Of a stretch of DNA of 64,000 nucleotides, positions 8,240-17,548 are shown piece after piece. Source of the DNA: QQVM01 sp964544885 (GTDB taxonomy: Bacteria > Bacteroidota > Bacteroidia > AKYH767-A > 2013-40CM-41-45); NCBI GenBank assembly GCA_964544885.1, contig CAZJDX010000020.1, forward strand, positions 3,154 through 67,153, written 5' to 3'. The translations under genes and the position numbers were made by a program. Position 1 is the first letter of the stretch, and each line of letters begins with the position of its first letter. The notes beneath the pieces are model-generated. The model ran no database searches and had not been told where the DNA came from. It was given only the letters and a program-made list of their open reading frames with translations.

Positions 8240-9529
8240 ATGACTGCAATGAAGATCAACTATTCGGATGCCTCAAAAGCCCTGGAGGCAGTACGAAGCG
8301 GACAGAGGATTTTCATCCAAGGCAGTGCAGCAACTCCTGATATGCTCATCCGGAAGCTTTGCGACAGAGCAAATGAACTTAAAGATGTGGAACTGGTTTG
8401 CATCAGTGTATTGGGCGACTTCCCTCCTGCTCAGGTGAAGTATGCGGGATCATTTTTTGTGAACAGCATGTTCGTATCCAAACCTGTACGAGCAGCGGTT
8501 GATGAAGGACACGCCGATTACATACCGGTATTCCTAAGCGAGATACCGGACCTTTTTAAGTCCGGAAAGCTCCCTCTTGATATCGCGATTGTACATGTTT
8601 CACCACCTGATGCGCATGGTTATTGTTCGCTTGGAGTTTCAGTCGATGTGGCCAGGGCAGCAGTGAACTGCGCACGGCATGTTATAGCCCAGGTCAATCC
8701 CAACATGCCCCGGACCCATGGAGACGGAATGATTCATGCGAGTAGATTTGATTCCATGGTTGAATCCAATGACAGCCTTCATGAAATCCAGTATTCGAAC
8801 AATATCAATGAAACAGATCTGAAAATCGGCAGGAATATTGCAGAACTGATAGATGACAGAAGCACCATTCAAATGGGTATAGGCAATATTCCGGATGCAA
8901 TGCTGACTTTCCTTGGAAATCACAAAGACCTGGGTGTTCATACTGAAATGTTTTCCGATGGTATTATTCCACTCATTGAGAAAGGAGTTATCACCAATAA
9001 ATTCAAGAGGAAACATCCCGGCCGCACGGTCACGGGATTTTGTCTTGGCAGCCGAAAACTGTATGATTTTGTTCATGACAATCCTTCCTTCGCTTTCCTG
9101 GATATCGATTATGTGAATGAGGTTTCCATAATCAAAAGCAATCCGAAGATGCATGCTGTGAACAGTTGCATAGAAATCGACCTTACCGGACAGGTTTGTT
9201 CTGATTCGATTGGCACTTACCAGTATTCGGGTGTAGGAGGACAAATGGATTTTATCAGGGGTGCGATGCTGTCTGAAGGTGGTAAGGCCATCATCGGTCT
9301 TCCAAGCAGAACTAAAAAAGGGATGTCAAGAATTGTAAGTTACCTAAAACAAGGAGCAGGAGTGGTGACAACCAGGGCGCATGTTCATTACGTGGTTACC
9401 GAATACGGGGTGGTCGATCTCTTCGGCAAGAATTTAAGGCAGCGTGCCAAAGCCCTGATCGGTATTGCTCATCCTGATGACAGGGAGAACCTTGAACGGG
9501 AAGCCTTCAGGAGATGGAAAGGATTTTGA
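8240..9529 (+). CDS. Acetyl-CoA hydrolase/transferase family protein (acyl-CoA:carboxylate CoA-transferase)
   Basis: A 429-residue cytoplasmic enzyme of the Cat1 / 4-hydroxybutyrate CoA-transferase family. It shows the N-terminal SGQRIFIQGSAATPD loop, HVSPPDAHGYCSLG, the GIGNIPDAML glycine-rich motif, the catalytic Glu in HTEMFSDG (about 235), and GGQMDFIRGA and VTEYGVVDLFGK near the C-terminus. It moves CoA between acyl-CoA and a free acid such as acetate. The exact substrate cannot be told from sequence. A second ATG three codons downstream (8249) is a possible start. Confidence 0.87.
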   Translation: MTAMKINYSDASKALEAVRSGQRIFIQGSAATPDMLIRKLCDRANELKDVELVCISVLGDFPPAQVKYAGSFFVNSMFVSKPVRAAVDEGHADYIPVFLSEIPDLFKSGKLPLDIAIVHVSPPDAHGYCSLGVSVDVARAAVNCARHVIAQVNPNMPRTHGDGMIHASRFDSMVESNDSLHEIQYSNNINETDLKIGRNIAELIDDRSTIQMGIGNIPDAMLTFLGNHKDLGVHTEMFSDGIIPLIEKGVITNKFKRKHPGRTVTGFCLGSRKLYDFVHDNPSFAFLDIDYVNEVSIIKSNPKMHAVNSCIEIDLTGQVCSDSIGTYQYSGVGGQMDFIRGAMLSEGGKAIIGLPSRTKKGMSRIVSYLKQGAGVVTTRAHVHYVVTEYGVVDLFGKNLRQRAKALIGIAHPDDRENLEREAFRRWKGF

Positions 9530-9637
9530 ATTTAATTTTTCTCCTCAATTCTGTTTTGAAATAAACGCGGATTCTGAGAAGTTAAAGGGATAAAGCAGAC
9601 AGGCGGGAATACTTTACCGGATCCAACGATGCTGAAG

Positions 9638-12160
9638 TTAATACTCAATCATCTCCATGCCTTCATTTTGCTGCTGATTGCGCTGGTTCTTTTTTCGCTG
9701 GAACAGATTCGAATCCTGATTACCGAATCGATAACTCAGACTGATCGTGGCAACTCTTGATTCCCTCGTTCGAACATATTCCGATTCATAGTAATCATCA
9801 AAATGAGAAACACGGAATTTACGCGTATAGAAAATGTCGGTGATGTTGAAACTAAGAGAGCCTTTGCCTTTCCACAGGTCCTGTTTAACTCCGGCATCCA
9901 CCCCGCTCATCCCTCTGAACTTACTTGTAGGACTTACCCGGGGTGAAGAATAATTTCCACTTACCTGGAAAGAGGTAGTTTTACCAGCTTTGAAATTCAG
10001 ACTAAGCCGTCCATTCCATTGTTCAGATTCACTTTGCAGATCGGATTCGATATTATCCGCTTCAATTTTGTTCTGGTATGCATTGACCGTTGCCATGATG
10101 TTACCGAAATTTTTCAGTTCGTAACGGAGAACCAACTCAGCACCCAGATTGGAAGAAGAATTATAATTGACAACGGTAAGAGTGGAAACCGAAGTAGCTG
10201 TGTCCATTTGCCTGTAACGTGAAATCATATCATCTGTGTACCTGTAATAGATTGTTCCGGTTACATCAAATGCTCCGCCAACGGGTTGCGTATAGGCCAG
10301 TTCGTAAGACTGGATGAACTCTGGCTTAACATATGGGTTTCCGGTACGCAGGAATAATGAATCTGAATAATCCGTATGCGGATTGAGAGAGCGGGTATCT
10401 GGCCGGTTAACCCGGCGACTGTAACTGAACTGTGCCTCTTTTCCTTTACCGAAATTGTACTTGAGGAAAGCGCTTGGGAAAAACGACAGATAATCGTTTG
10501 TAAAAGTAGTGGCATCCGTCACCGACTCCCCTTCAGACAAGGTTTGTTCAGCGCGAAGACCCGCATTATAGTCAAATTTTCTCCACTTGCCGCTATACAT
10601 CATGTAAGCTCCCAGTACCTGTTCATTATAAATAAAATGATCGCTCTTGTTTGTGTTCAGATAATAGGCGTCGGAAGGAGTGTCAAAAGTATATACAAGC
10701 TGATCGTTATCAATGCTTCTTAAAGTGCTCTTCAAACCCGCTTCAAGCCTTCCTGATTCTGTCACAGGCTGGAAGAGGTCAGCCTGCAGGATCAGGTTAG
10801 AAAATTTATTTTCATTATCACTGAGCTGATATGGCGTGAATCCAATTCCATAAACAGAATTCTGTACTTCCACACCATCCAGCCGGCGGTTCGCCGAATA
10901 TCCGGCCGTTGCAGTTACTTCTCTTTTCGATCCCGCCCATGTACGTCGGTAATCCAGGTTTAGATCATATCCATCATTACTCTCATCGCTCTGTGAACTG
11001 CTTTGATACTGGCTATAGATGATCTCATTCATATCCCTGAAAATATATTGGTTCTGATCGGGATCATCCTCTATACGGGTATTTACCGAAGCACCTACTC
11101 CAAAATTGTTCCACTGGTTGAGATTGAAATCCATCCCTATTTTCGCGGAATGAAAATCCGCAATCCGTTTACCACTCGATGTACTCACATAACTATATGG
11201 ATCTTTACCCGGAAAATAATTGAATTGTGTTCCGTCACCCGTCGAAGCACGGTTATCATGCCTGAATGAGTAGTTTACATAATAATTGGCCTTTGCGGTG
11301 CGGTTGTTCAGGCCGAGGGAAAGATTGTATTTATTGTTTGTACCGATTCCGGCAGTGACATTCCCATTCATTCCCCTCATCTTCTCCTTCTTGGTTTTTA
11401 TATTGATAATTCCTGCCATACCACTTGCATCATACTTTGCAGAAGGATTGGTGATAACCTCGATCTGATCAACCGCATTAGCCGGGATCTGGCTCAGTAC
11501 CGCCCTGCGGTCGCTTCCCAGCATTCCCGATGGCTTGCCATCGATCAAAATGGTAACATTCTCGCTTCCCCTGAGACTGACATTGCCATCAATATCGACC
11601 GCGACGGAGGGAATATTCTGCATGGCGTCTGTAACGCTGCCGCCTGTGTTAATTATGTTCTTGTCCAGGTTGTAAACCTTCTTATCAAGCGAATGGATAA
11701 GATCCAGCTTCTCTGCACTTATCTCCACTTCTTTCAACCTGGCAGTGGAAGCGTTCAGTTTGATCTGACCCGCTGCATGAACCGGTTTCATCGGGCTTAG
11801 GATAAAGGGTTCAAGTACCTGGGTGGTATAACCTATAAATGTGATCTGCAGGCGATGTCTTCCCATGGGTAATTCGGAAATGCTGAAGCGTCCTTTTTCA
11901 TCAGTCAAAGCACCGCCGGCTATGCTTGAATCGCTAAGGGAATATACCGCAACTGATGCGTAAATCACCGGCTCTCCGCTGGCCGCATCGCTGATAAGGC
12001 CATTCACCTCACCGATCTTAGGCAGGCTTTTACGGAGCGAATCAGGATTCACGCCTCTGCTGCCTGGTCCCTTTTGTTGTGCATGTAAATCTGCACCAGA
12101 GAAAAGAAACAGTAAGATTATCAAAAAGTAAATCCTTGGGTAAATACTATTTACGTTCAT
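9638..12160 (-). CDS. Outer-membrane beta-barrel / TonB-dependent receptor-like protein
   Basis: An 840-residue protein with a signal peptide (about 1-27, LHAQ), a carboxypeptidase-regulatory-like domain (about 52-140, with GGALTDEKGRFSISELPMG), a plug-like segment (about 165-260, with GGSVTDAMQNIPSVAVD and LIDGKPSGMLG) and a long barrel with repeated aromatic strands. The C-terminus has a Gln/Asn-rich tail. It belongs to the same broad outer-membrane barrel family as the 756-3515 product but is not next to a GLPGLI gene. It is divergent from rarA, and a 18-bp palindrome lies 28 bp upstream of its start. The ligand is unknown. Confidence 0.85.
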   Translation of the reverse strand: MNVNSIYPRIYFLIILLFLFSGADLHAQQKGPGSRGVNPDSLRKSLPKIGEVNGLISDAASGEPVIYASVAVYSLSDSSIAGGALTDEKGRFSISELPMGRHRLQITFIGYTTQVLEPFILSPMKPVHAAGQIKLNASTARLKEVEISAEKLDLIHSLDKKVYNLDKNIINTGGSVTDAMQNIPSVAVDIDGNVSLRGSENVTILIDGKPSGMLGSDRRAVLSQIPANAVDQIEVITNPSAKYDASGMAGIINIKTKKEKMRGMNGNVTAGIGTNNKYNLSLGLNNRTAKANYYVNYSFRHDNRASTGDGTQFNYFPGKDPYSYVSTSSGKRIADFHSAKIGMDFNLNQWNNFGVGASVNTRIEDDPDQNQYIFRDMNEIIYSQYQSSSQSDESNDGYDLNLDYRRTWAGSKREVTATAGYSANRRLDGVEVQNSVYGIGFTPYQLSDNENKFSNLILQADLFQPVTESGRLEAGLKSTLRSIDNDQLVYTFDTPSDAYYLNTNKSDHFIYNEQVLGAYMMYSGKWRKFDYNAGLRAEQTLSEGESVTDATTFTNDYLSFFPSAFLKYNFGKGKEAQFSYSRRVNRPDTRSLNPHTDYSDSLFLRTGNPYVKPEFIQSYELAYTQPVGGAFDVTGTIYYRYTDDMISRYRQMDTATSVSTLTVVNYNSSSNLGAELVLRYELKNFGNIMATVNAYQNKIEADNIESDLQSESEQWNGRLSLNFKAGKTTSFQVSGNYSSPRVSPTSKFRGMSGVDAGVKQDLWKGKGSLSFNITDIFYTRKFRVSHFDDYYESEYVRTRESRVATISLSYRFGNQDSNLFQRKKNQRNQQQNEGMEMIEY

Positions 12161-12188
12161 GAATTGAAGTTAAAATTCCCGGAAAGAA

Positions 12189-12206
12189 TGCAATTTACAA
12201 ATTGCA
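12189..12206. promoter_or_regulatory. Perfect-arm palindrome, operator candidate
   Basis: TGCAATTT and AAATTGCA are exact reverse complements separated by AC. The site lies in the 179-bp region between the divergent receptor gene (start 12160) and rarA (start 12340), close to the receptor side. The form suits a dimeric repressor; the protein that binds it is unknown. Confidence 0.4.
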
Positions 12207-12326
12207 CTGCTTTAAAAGACAAAGAAAGAGACCGAAAGTTTATTCAAAACGTAATTTTAGCATCCTATTTGGGCAATTCATGCTCTGTTCATTAAAACCG
12301 GAAGTTCCGGTGCTTCGTCAAAAGAG

Positions 12327-12334
12327 TATATTTG
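12327..12334 (+). promoter_or_regulatory. -7 box for rarA
   Basis: TATATTTG, an exact TAnnTTTG match, ends 5 bases before the ATG at 12340. It sits within an upstream extension of the open frame, so it supports the shorter start and implies a leaderless or near-leaderless mRNA. No clear -33 TTG is seen. Confidence 0.55.
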
Positions 12335-12339
12335 TCAGC

Positions 12340-13623
12340 ATGATACCCTTGGCAGAACGATTGAGGCCTTCAGATCTTGATAATTACATTGGTCAGCAAC
12401 ATCTGGTCGGAGAGGGCGCCATTCTGAGAAAAGCCATTGACCGAAATTCAATCCCTTCCATGATTCTTTGGGGACCACCCGGAGTAGGTAAAACCACTCT
12501 TGCCGGAATCATTGCAAAAAAACTTCGCCGTCCTTTTTATACATTGAGTGCGGTCAGCTCAGGGGTAAAGGATGTACGTGAGGTTATAGAAAAGGCGAAG
12601 AAATATGCAGGAGAACTAAAAGAAGTGCCCGGCAGCCCGGTCCTGTTCATTGATGAAATACATCGCTTCAGCAAGAGTCAGCAGGATTCGCTCCTGGGAG
12701 CGGTGGAGAAAGGACTCGTGACACTCATTGGCGCCACCACCGAGAATCCATCCTTTGAAGTCATCTCACCCCTGCTCTCCAGATGCCAGGTTTATGTGTT
12801 GAAAGAACTGGGAAAAGACGAACTCCTCCGGCTTATTGAAATTGCCTTGTCTGTTGACGAGTATCTGAAGAATAAAAAGATACGGCTGGAAGAATACGAA
12901 TCACTCTTGCGTTTGTCTGGTGGCGATGCCCGAAAGTTGCTAAACCTTTTTGAACTGGTAGTAAATGCCCTTGATGGCAAGGAAGAGATCATCATCACTA
13001 ATGAAGCGGTGCAGCGGATTGCACAGGAAAAAACGGCGCTTTACGATAAGGGAGGCGAGCAACATTATGATATAATCAGCGCTTTCATTAAATCCATGCG
13101 AGGCTCCGATCCCAACGCCGCAGTATATTGGTTAGCCAGGATGATCAGGGGTGGTGAAGATCCTCTGTTCATAGCCCGCCGGATGCTGATACTTGCTTCG
13201 GAAGATATCGGGAATGCAAATCCAACTGCCCTTGTCATTGCCAATACATGTTTTGAGGCCTGTATGAAAACAGGTTTGCCTGAATGCAGGATTATCCTTT
13301 CTCAGACAGCCATTTATCTTTCTACATCAGTGAAAAGTAATGCCAGCTATATGGCAATTGAAGATGCTCTTTCACTCGTTGACAAAACGGGCGACCTGTC
13401 CGTTCCCCTCCATCTCAGAAATGCGCCAACTCAATTGATGAAGGAACTTGGTTATGGGAAGGATTATGCGTATGATCATTCAAAAGAAGGAAGTTTCTCC
13501 GGACAGGACTTTCTGCCGGAAGAGATCCGTGGAAAGCTGCTTTACAGTCCGGGGAAGAACAGCAGGGAATCAGAATTACGAGAATACCTCAAATCACTCT
13601 GGAAGGATAAATATAATTACTGA
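12340..13623 (+). CDS. rarA: Replication-associated recombination protein A (RarA/MgsA) AAA+ ATPase
   Basis: A 427-residue clamp-loader-like ATPase that acts at stalled replication forks. It shows the family start (PLAERLRPSDLDNYIGQQH), Walker A GPPGVGKT (about 45-52), Walker B LFIDEIHRF, the sensor-1 segment GATTENPSFE, arginine-finger region SPLLSRC, and the C-terminal tetramerisation region (SEDIGNANP, GYGKDYAYDHS). The frame is open 46 codons further upstream to 12202, but the start at 12340 matches the family N-terminus and follows a -7 box by 5 nt. Confidence 0.93.
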   Translation: MIPLAERLRPSDLDNYIGQQHLVGEGAILRKAIDRNSIPSMILWGPPGVGKTTLAGIIAKKLRRPFYTLSAVSSGVKDVREVIEKAKKYAGELKEVPGSPVLFIDEIHRFSKSQQDSLLGAVEKGLVTLIGATTENPSFEVISPLLSRCQVYVLKELGKDELLRLIEIALSVDEYLKNKKIRLEEYESLLRLSGGDARKLLNLFELVVNALDGKEEIIITNEAVQRIAQEKTALYDKGGEQHYDIISAFIKSMRGSDPNAAVYWLARMIRGGEDPLFIARRMLILASEDIGNANPTALVIANTCFEACMKTGLPECRIILSQTAIYLSTSVKSNASYMAIEDALSLVDKTGDLSVPLHLRNAPTQLMKELGYGKDYAYDHSKEGSFSGQDFLPEEIRGKLLYSPGKNSRESELREYLKSLWKDKYNY

Positions 13624-13795
13624 GTATAAAAGACTTGGATTTTGTTTTTATCTTGAGCGCATATTCTGCTAATGAAGAAACATAGCGTAAGAGTAAATTC
13701 GATGCCAGCATGCTTTTCCAATCGCATCCGGCCAGCACAATATTTCCGGGATCGTATATGAAAATTATTTTCAAGGCCAAATTGAATAAATTCTA

Positions 13796-15427
13796 ATGCG
13801 GAAAATGTTTACCAAAGCAGGCAAAATGTACTTCCCCGGAATCAATCTCTGGTACCTGTTTTTCATCTTTCCATTATTCATTTCCTGTGAAAAGAAGAAC
13901 GATCGACCCCAATGGGATGTCGAAGTAATCGGACCGGTTTTGCAGGCATCTCTTGGAGTTGAGGACATCATTGCGGACAGTCTTCTCACTCAAAATGGTA
14001 ATGGGGAACTCAGTCTGGTCTTTGAGCAGGATTTTTATAACCTGCAACCAGATTCGATCTATACTATTCCTGACACCAGTCTGAGCAATATTGTTCTCTG
14101 GCCGATTTTCACTACTACCATACAACCCAATACTCCTTTTTACAGCAACGATAATAAAATCGCGTTGGGACTTGGAAGCGTTAAGCTGAAGAAAGCTTAT
14201 ATGAAGAGAGGCGTGATCAGAATTGAATTGAAGAACTCTCTTCCTACAAAGGTAATCTACACCTACACCATACCGAAGGCTAAAAAGGCGGGAAGTGTAT
14301 TTACGGTTGTAAGAACTGTTGACGCTTCTTCATCAGCAGGTCCAGGTGTATTCACCGGCAGTTTTGACCTTGATGATTATGAATTGGATCTCACAGGTTC
14401 AGATGGCTCTTTGTTCAATACCATCTCCTATAATATTCAGGCTGTATCCGACCCGGACGGATCGGCTTTTACCATTAACACCAATGATACAGTCATCAAT
14501 ATTGAGACCGAACTATTGGACCTTGAACCGGTATATGCCAGGGGTTATCTTGGACAGGAGTCTATTTCCGAGTCAGGCAGTGATAATACGGGATTTAACA
14601 GGTATATCACCGGAGGGATTATAGAACTCGACAGTGTAAGAATGGATCTTGAATTGCGGAATTACATTGGCGCTGATGCGCAGGCCAGGATCCTTTCTCT
14701 GAGTTCAGTAAATGACAGGACAGGCAATTCCATAATCCTCTCAGCCCCTTCCCTGCTCAACCGGAATCTGAACATCAACCGGGCTCAGGAAAGCGGACCG
14801 GTGATCTCTCCTGTGATCCCGTCCATTCACAGCTACCGGCTCGACAACTCAAACAGTAACATAAAAAATTTTGTTGAGAATCTGCCTGACAGGATTTCTT
14901 ATGATGTCGGATTTCAGTTGAATCCCTTGGGAAATATCTCACTCTACAATGACTTTTTATACAGCGATCAGCTGGTGGAAGGAAAAGTAATACTGGAGTT
15001 TCCACTCCGACTCGCAGCCCAGAACCTGGTTTTGGCGGATACTCAGGATCTATCTCTTTCCGGACTGACCGACCTTGATCCTGTAGGCCCTGCCACTTTC
15101 ACACTCGTTGCAAAGAATGGATTTCCACTTGATCTTGATGTCGAATTGCTTATTCTCGATGAACAATACTTAGCTCTGGACTCACTTCTGGTACCCGGAT
15201 TCATCCGGAAAGCAAATCTTGATTCCCAGTACAGGGTCCTCAGTTCATCTGAAACAGTAATTGATATTCCTGTTGACGCGCAAAGAAAACAAAGAATCCT
15301 TTCAGGAACCTTTATGGGTATCCGGATCCGTTTCAACAGTCCGGATTTCGCGCAGAAAGTTCAACTCTATGAATCGCACAGGCTTGATCTCAAACTGATC
15401 GCCGACGGCACTTATTATATTCGTTAG
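13796..15427 (+). CDS. Hypothetical exported lipoprotein
   Basis: A 543-residue protein with an N-terminal hydrophobic segment ending in a lipobox-like LFISC (Cys at about 31) followed by EKKND, so it is probably a lipoprotein. The rest is beta-rich with many Asp, Asn and Ser residues and no domain I recognise. Alternative in-frame ATGs at 13805 and 13826 would give a more usual signal length. The outer-membrane-like gene at 15431 begins 3 bp after its stop, so the two probably form one operon and may work together at the outer membrane. Confidence 0.7.
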   Translation: MRKMFTKAGKMYFPGINLWYLFFIFPLFISCEKKNDRPQWDVEVIGPVLQASLGVEDIIADSLLTQNGNGELSLVFEQDFYNLQPDSIYTIPDTSLSNIVLWPIFTTTIQPNTPFYSNDNKIALGLGSVKLKKAYMKRGVIRIELKNSLPTKVIYTYTIPKAKKAGSVFTVVRTVDASSSAGPGVFTGSFDLDDYELDLTGSDGSLFNTISYNIQAVSDPDGSAFTINTNDTVINIETELLDLEPVYARGYLGQESISESGSDNTGFNRYITGGIIELDSVRMDLELRNYIGADAQARILSLSSVNDRTGNSIILSAPSLLNRNLNINRAQESGPVISPVIPSIHSYRLDNSNSNIKNFVENLPDRISYDVGFQLNPLGNISLYNDFLYSDQLVEGKVILEFPLRLAAQNLVLADTQDLSLSGLTDLDPVGPATFTLVAKNGFPLDLDVELLILDEQYLALDSLLVPGFIRKANLDSQYRVLSSSETVIDIPVDAQRKQRILSGTFMGIRIRFNSPDFAQKVQLYESHRLDLKLIADGTYYIR

Positions 15428-15430
15428 ATA

Positions 15431-16699
15431 GTGATTAAAAAAATTACTGGTATTTTAGTTTTTCTCCTCCTGTCTTCCGGCATCAAAGCGGAGGTACCTG
15501 AAGAAGAATTGTTCCGTATCGGACCCGGTTTCAAGGCGGTTTACTCGGTTAACGCTGATTATTTTTTTGCAAGTGATGCGATCACCAATCAATTCGCGCA
15601 GACCTATTATCAGAAAGGATTTATCTCCAATTCACTGAAGGATAACGTGAGTGAAAATCTCTTCGGCAGGAACCGTTTCGGGGGAGCTTTCAATGCAGGA
15701 ATTACAGTCGCGCAAAAGCTCGATACTCTCTTCGGAAGTTCCGGTGGCAGTTCATTTATCAACCTCAGTCACAAAGCACACCTCCATTCAAAATTCAGGG
15801 ACGACCTTTTTGAAATCTTTTTTCGTGGCAATAAGCAATACAGAGATAAGACGGCGGAACTTGGTCCGTTTGAATTCAGTTCATACACGTATCAGCAGCT
15901 CACCTACGGAATAGAAAAACAGAAGCTGTCAGGTAATAAAATGCTGATATGGAATGCCGGACTTTCGCTGAATATCGGACAAATGATCAACGACTTTCAT
16001 TCAGAGAAAGCAAGCCTGTACACTTCTGCTGATGGCGCATTCCTGGATATTAACATGGATCTCAGGATACGGCAAAACGACTCCTCCCAAAATGACATAG
16101 GATCATTTAATGGTTTTGGCTTTTCAGGTTCCGGTTCTCTTATCATTAAAGATGAGAAGCAGAATTTCTGGAGTTTCTCCGCGCAGAACCTTGGTTTCAT
16201 ACAATGGACAAGGGAAAGTGCGGAGATCCCGGTTGATAGTTCGTTTCGCTTTGAGGGTATTGAAGTAGATGATCTCTTTGACTTTGGAGATACTATAAGC
16301 GGGAAGATTACCAATGACAGCGCCTATGTTCAGGAATTCCTCCGAAAGAGGGAAAAAAAGTCTTTCACAACCATGCTCCCGTTCCGGCTTAAAGCTTCCT
16401 ATTCCGGTCAGTTGAGTCCGGGCAAAGTGATACTTCAGATCGGTGCTGAAACGTATCTCTATAACGGATCAGGGCTGAGAGGATTTTCGAACCTTCGTTA
16501 CAACTTTAAAGGCAGGCACCAGATTGTTCTTCACCTTAGTTACGGAGGTTATACCTTTTGGAATGCTGGTCTCGCCTATCATCTTCAGGCCGGCAAATCC
16601 TGGATCATTGATATTGGCTCTGATCAGCTGAGTTCGATGATCAACAAAGAAAATGGTTTGTCACAGGGAGCTTTTGTATCTTTGTCAAAGTATTTCTAA
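15431..16699 (+). CDS. Predicted outer-membrane beta-barrel protein (DUF5723-like)
   Basis: A 422-residue protein with a GTG start, 3 bp after the preceding stop. It has a signal peptide (about 1-21), then alternating amphipathic strands, and ends in an aromatic residue (VSLSKYF), as expected of outer-membrane barrels. The overall pattern recalls DUF5723 proteins of Bacteroidota, but I cannot confirm this without a profile search. It is coupled to the lipoprotein gene at 13796. kdsA follows. Confidence 0.65.
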   Translation: MIKKITGILVFLLLSSGIKAEVPEEELFRIGPGFKAVYSVNADYFFASDAITNQFAQTYYQKGFISNSLKDNVSENLFGRNRFGGAFNAGITVAQKLDTLFGSSGGSSFINLSHKAHLHSKFRDDLFEIFFRGNKQYRDKTAELGPFEFSSYTYQQLTYGIEKQKLSGNKMLIWNAGLSLNIGQMINDFHSEKASLYTSADGAFLDINMDLRIRQNDSSQNDIGSFNGFGFSGSGSLIIKDEKQNFWSFSAQNLGFIQWTRESAEIPVDSSFRFEGIEVDDLFDFGDTISGKITNDSAYVQEFLRKREKKSFTTMLPFRLKASYSGQLSPGKVILQIGAETYLYNGSGLRGFSNLRYNFKGRHQIVLHLSYGGYTFWNAGLAYHLQAGKSWIIDIGSDQLSSMINKENGLSQGAFVSLSKYF

Positions 16700-16724
16700 G
16701 CCATCCGGCCTGATCCCCTACCAA

Positions 16725-16732
16725 TAAACTTG
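16725..16732 (+). promoter_or_regulatory. Weak -7 box near kdsA
   Basis: TAAACTTG, one mismatch from TAnnTTTG, ends 3 bases before the ATG at 16736. A perfect TATATTTG-class box (TATCTTTG) also lies at 16677-16684 inside the end of the preceding gene, and would leave a 51-base gap. I cannot tell which is used. Confidence 0.3.
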
Positions 16733-16735
16733 CAC

Positions 16736-17548
16736 ATGCTGGGCCATATACCTTTCATTAAACACCTGAACAGCGCTAACTATTTTCTTCTCGCCGGACC
16801 CTGCGTGGTTGAAAGCGAGGAAATGACCTTTGCCATTGCCCGGCGTATCAAGGAAATTACCGACAGGCTTGAGATACCCTTTATATTTAAAGCCAGCTAT
16901 CGAAAAGCCAACCGTACCCGCACAGACTCATTTACTGGTATAGGTGATGAACAGGCGCTCAACATTCTGAAAAAAGTCAGGGAGCAGCTTTCCATCCCCA
17001 TTGTAACCGACATACATGAAAGTCATGAGGCCGCCATGGCTGCTCAGTTTGTCGATGTCCTTCAAATACCGGCTTTCCTCTGCAGGCAGACGGATTTATT
17101 GCTGGCAGCGGCAAAAACCGGTAAGACTGTCAATGTGAAGAAAGGTCAATTTCTGAATGCCGAATCCATGAAATTTGCTGCCGACAAGGTTCGGGGCGCC
17201 GGTAATCCGCATGTGATGCTTACAGAACGTGGAACCATGCTGGGATATCAGGACCTGGTGGTGGACTTCAGGGGTATACCGGTCATGAAATCATTTAAAG
17301 TACCTGTTATACTTGACATAACTCATTCTCTCCAGCAACCTAATCAAAGTAGTGGTGTAACCGGAGGAAAGCCGGAACTCATCGAACTCATTGCGAAGGC
17401 CGGTATAGCGGCAGGTACTGATGGGATTTTTCTTGAAACCCATCCTGATCCCGCCAATGCTTTGTCGGATGGCGCAAACATGCTGCATCTGGATAATCTG
17501 GAAGACTTATTGAAAAAACTGATCCGTATTCGAAAAGCCCTGAGCTGA
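16736..17548 (+). CDS. kdsA: 3-deoxy-D-manno-octulosonate 8-phosphate synthase (KDO-8-P synthase)
   Basis: A 270-residue enzyme that condenses phosphoenolpyruvate with arabinose 5-phosphate for the KDO of lipopolysaccharide. Family motifs are plain: LAGPCVVESEE, FKASYRKANRTR, QIPAFLCRQTDLLLAAAKTG, NVKKGQFLNAESMK, LTERGTMLGYQDLVVDFRG, GIFLETHPDPANALSDG. Cys in AGPC (about 23), His in ITHSLQ, Glu in LETHPDP and Asp in ALSDG are the metal ligands of the metal-dependent class (Aquifex type), unlike the E. coli enzyme, which has Asn at the Cys position. I start at the ATG at 16736; a TTG two codons upstream is less likely. Confidence 0.95.
   Translation: MLGHIPFIKHLNSANYFLLAGPCVVESEEMTFAIARRIKEITDRLEIPFIFKASYRKANRTRTDSFTGIGDEQALNILKKVREQLSIPIVTDIHESHEAAMAAQFVDVLQIPAFLCRQTDLLLAAAKTGKTVNVKKGQFLNAESMKFAADKVRGAGNPHVMLTERGTMLGYQDLVVDFRGIPVMKSFKVPVILDITHSLQQPNQSSGVTGGKPELIELIAKAGIAAGTDGIFLETHPDPANALSDGANMLHLDNLEDLLKKLIRIRKALS

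Noticed and set aside
12202..12339. 46-codon N-terminal extension of rarA
   Set aside because: RarA proteins start at the PLAERLRP region, and a -7 box lies just before 12340.
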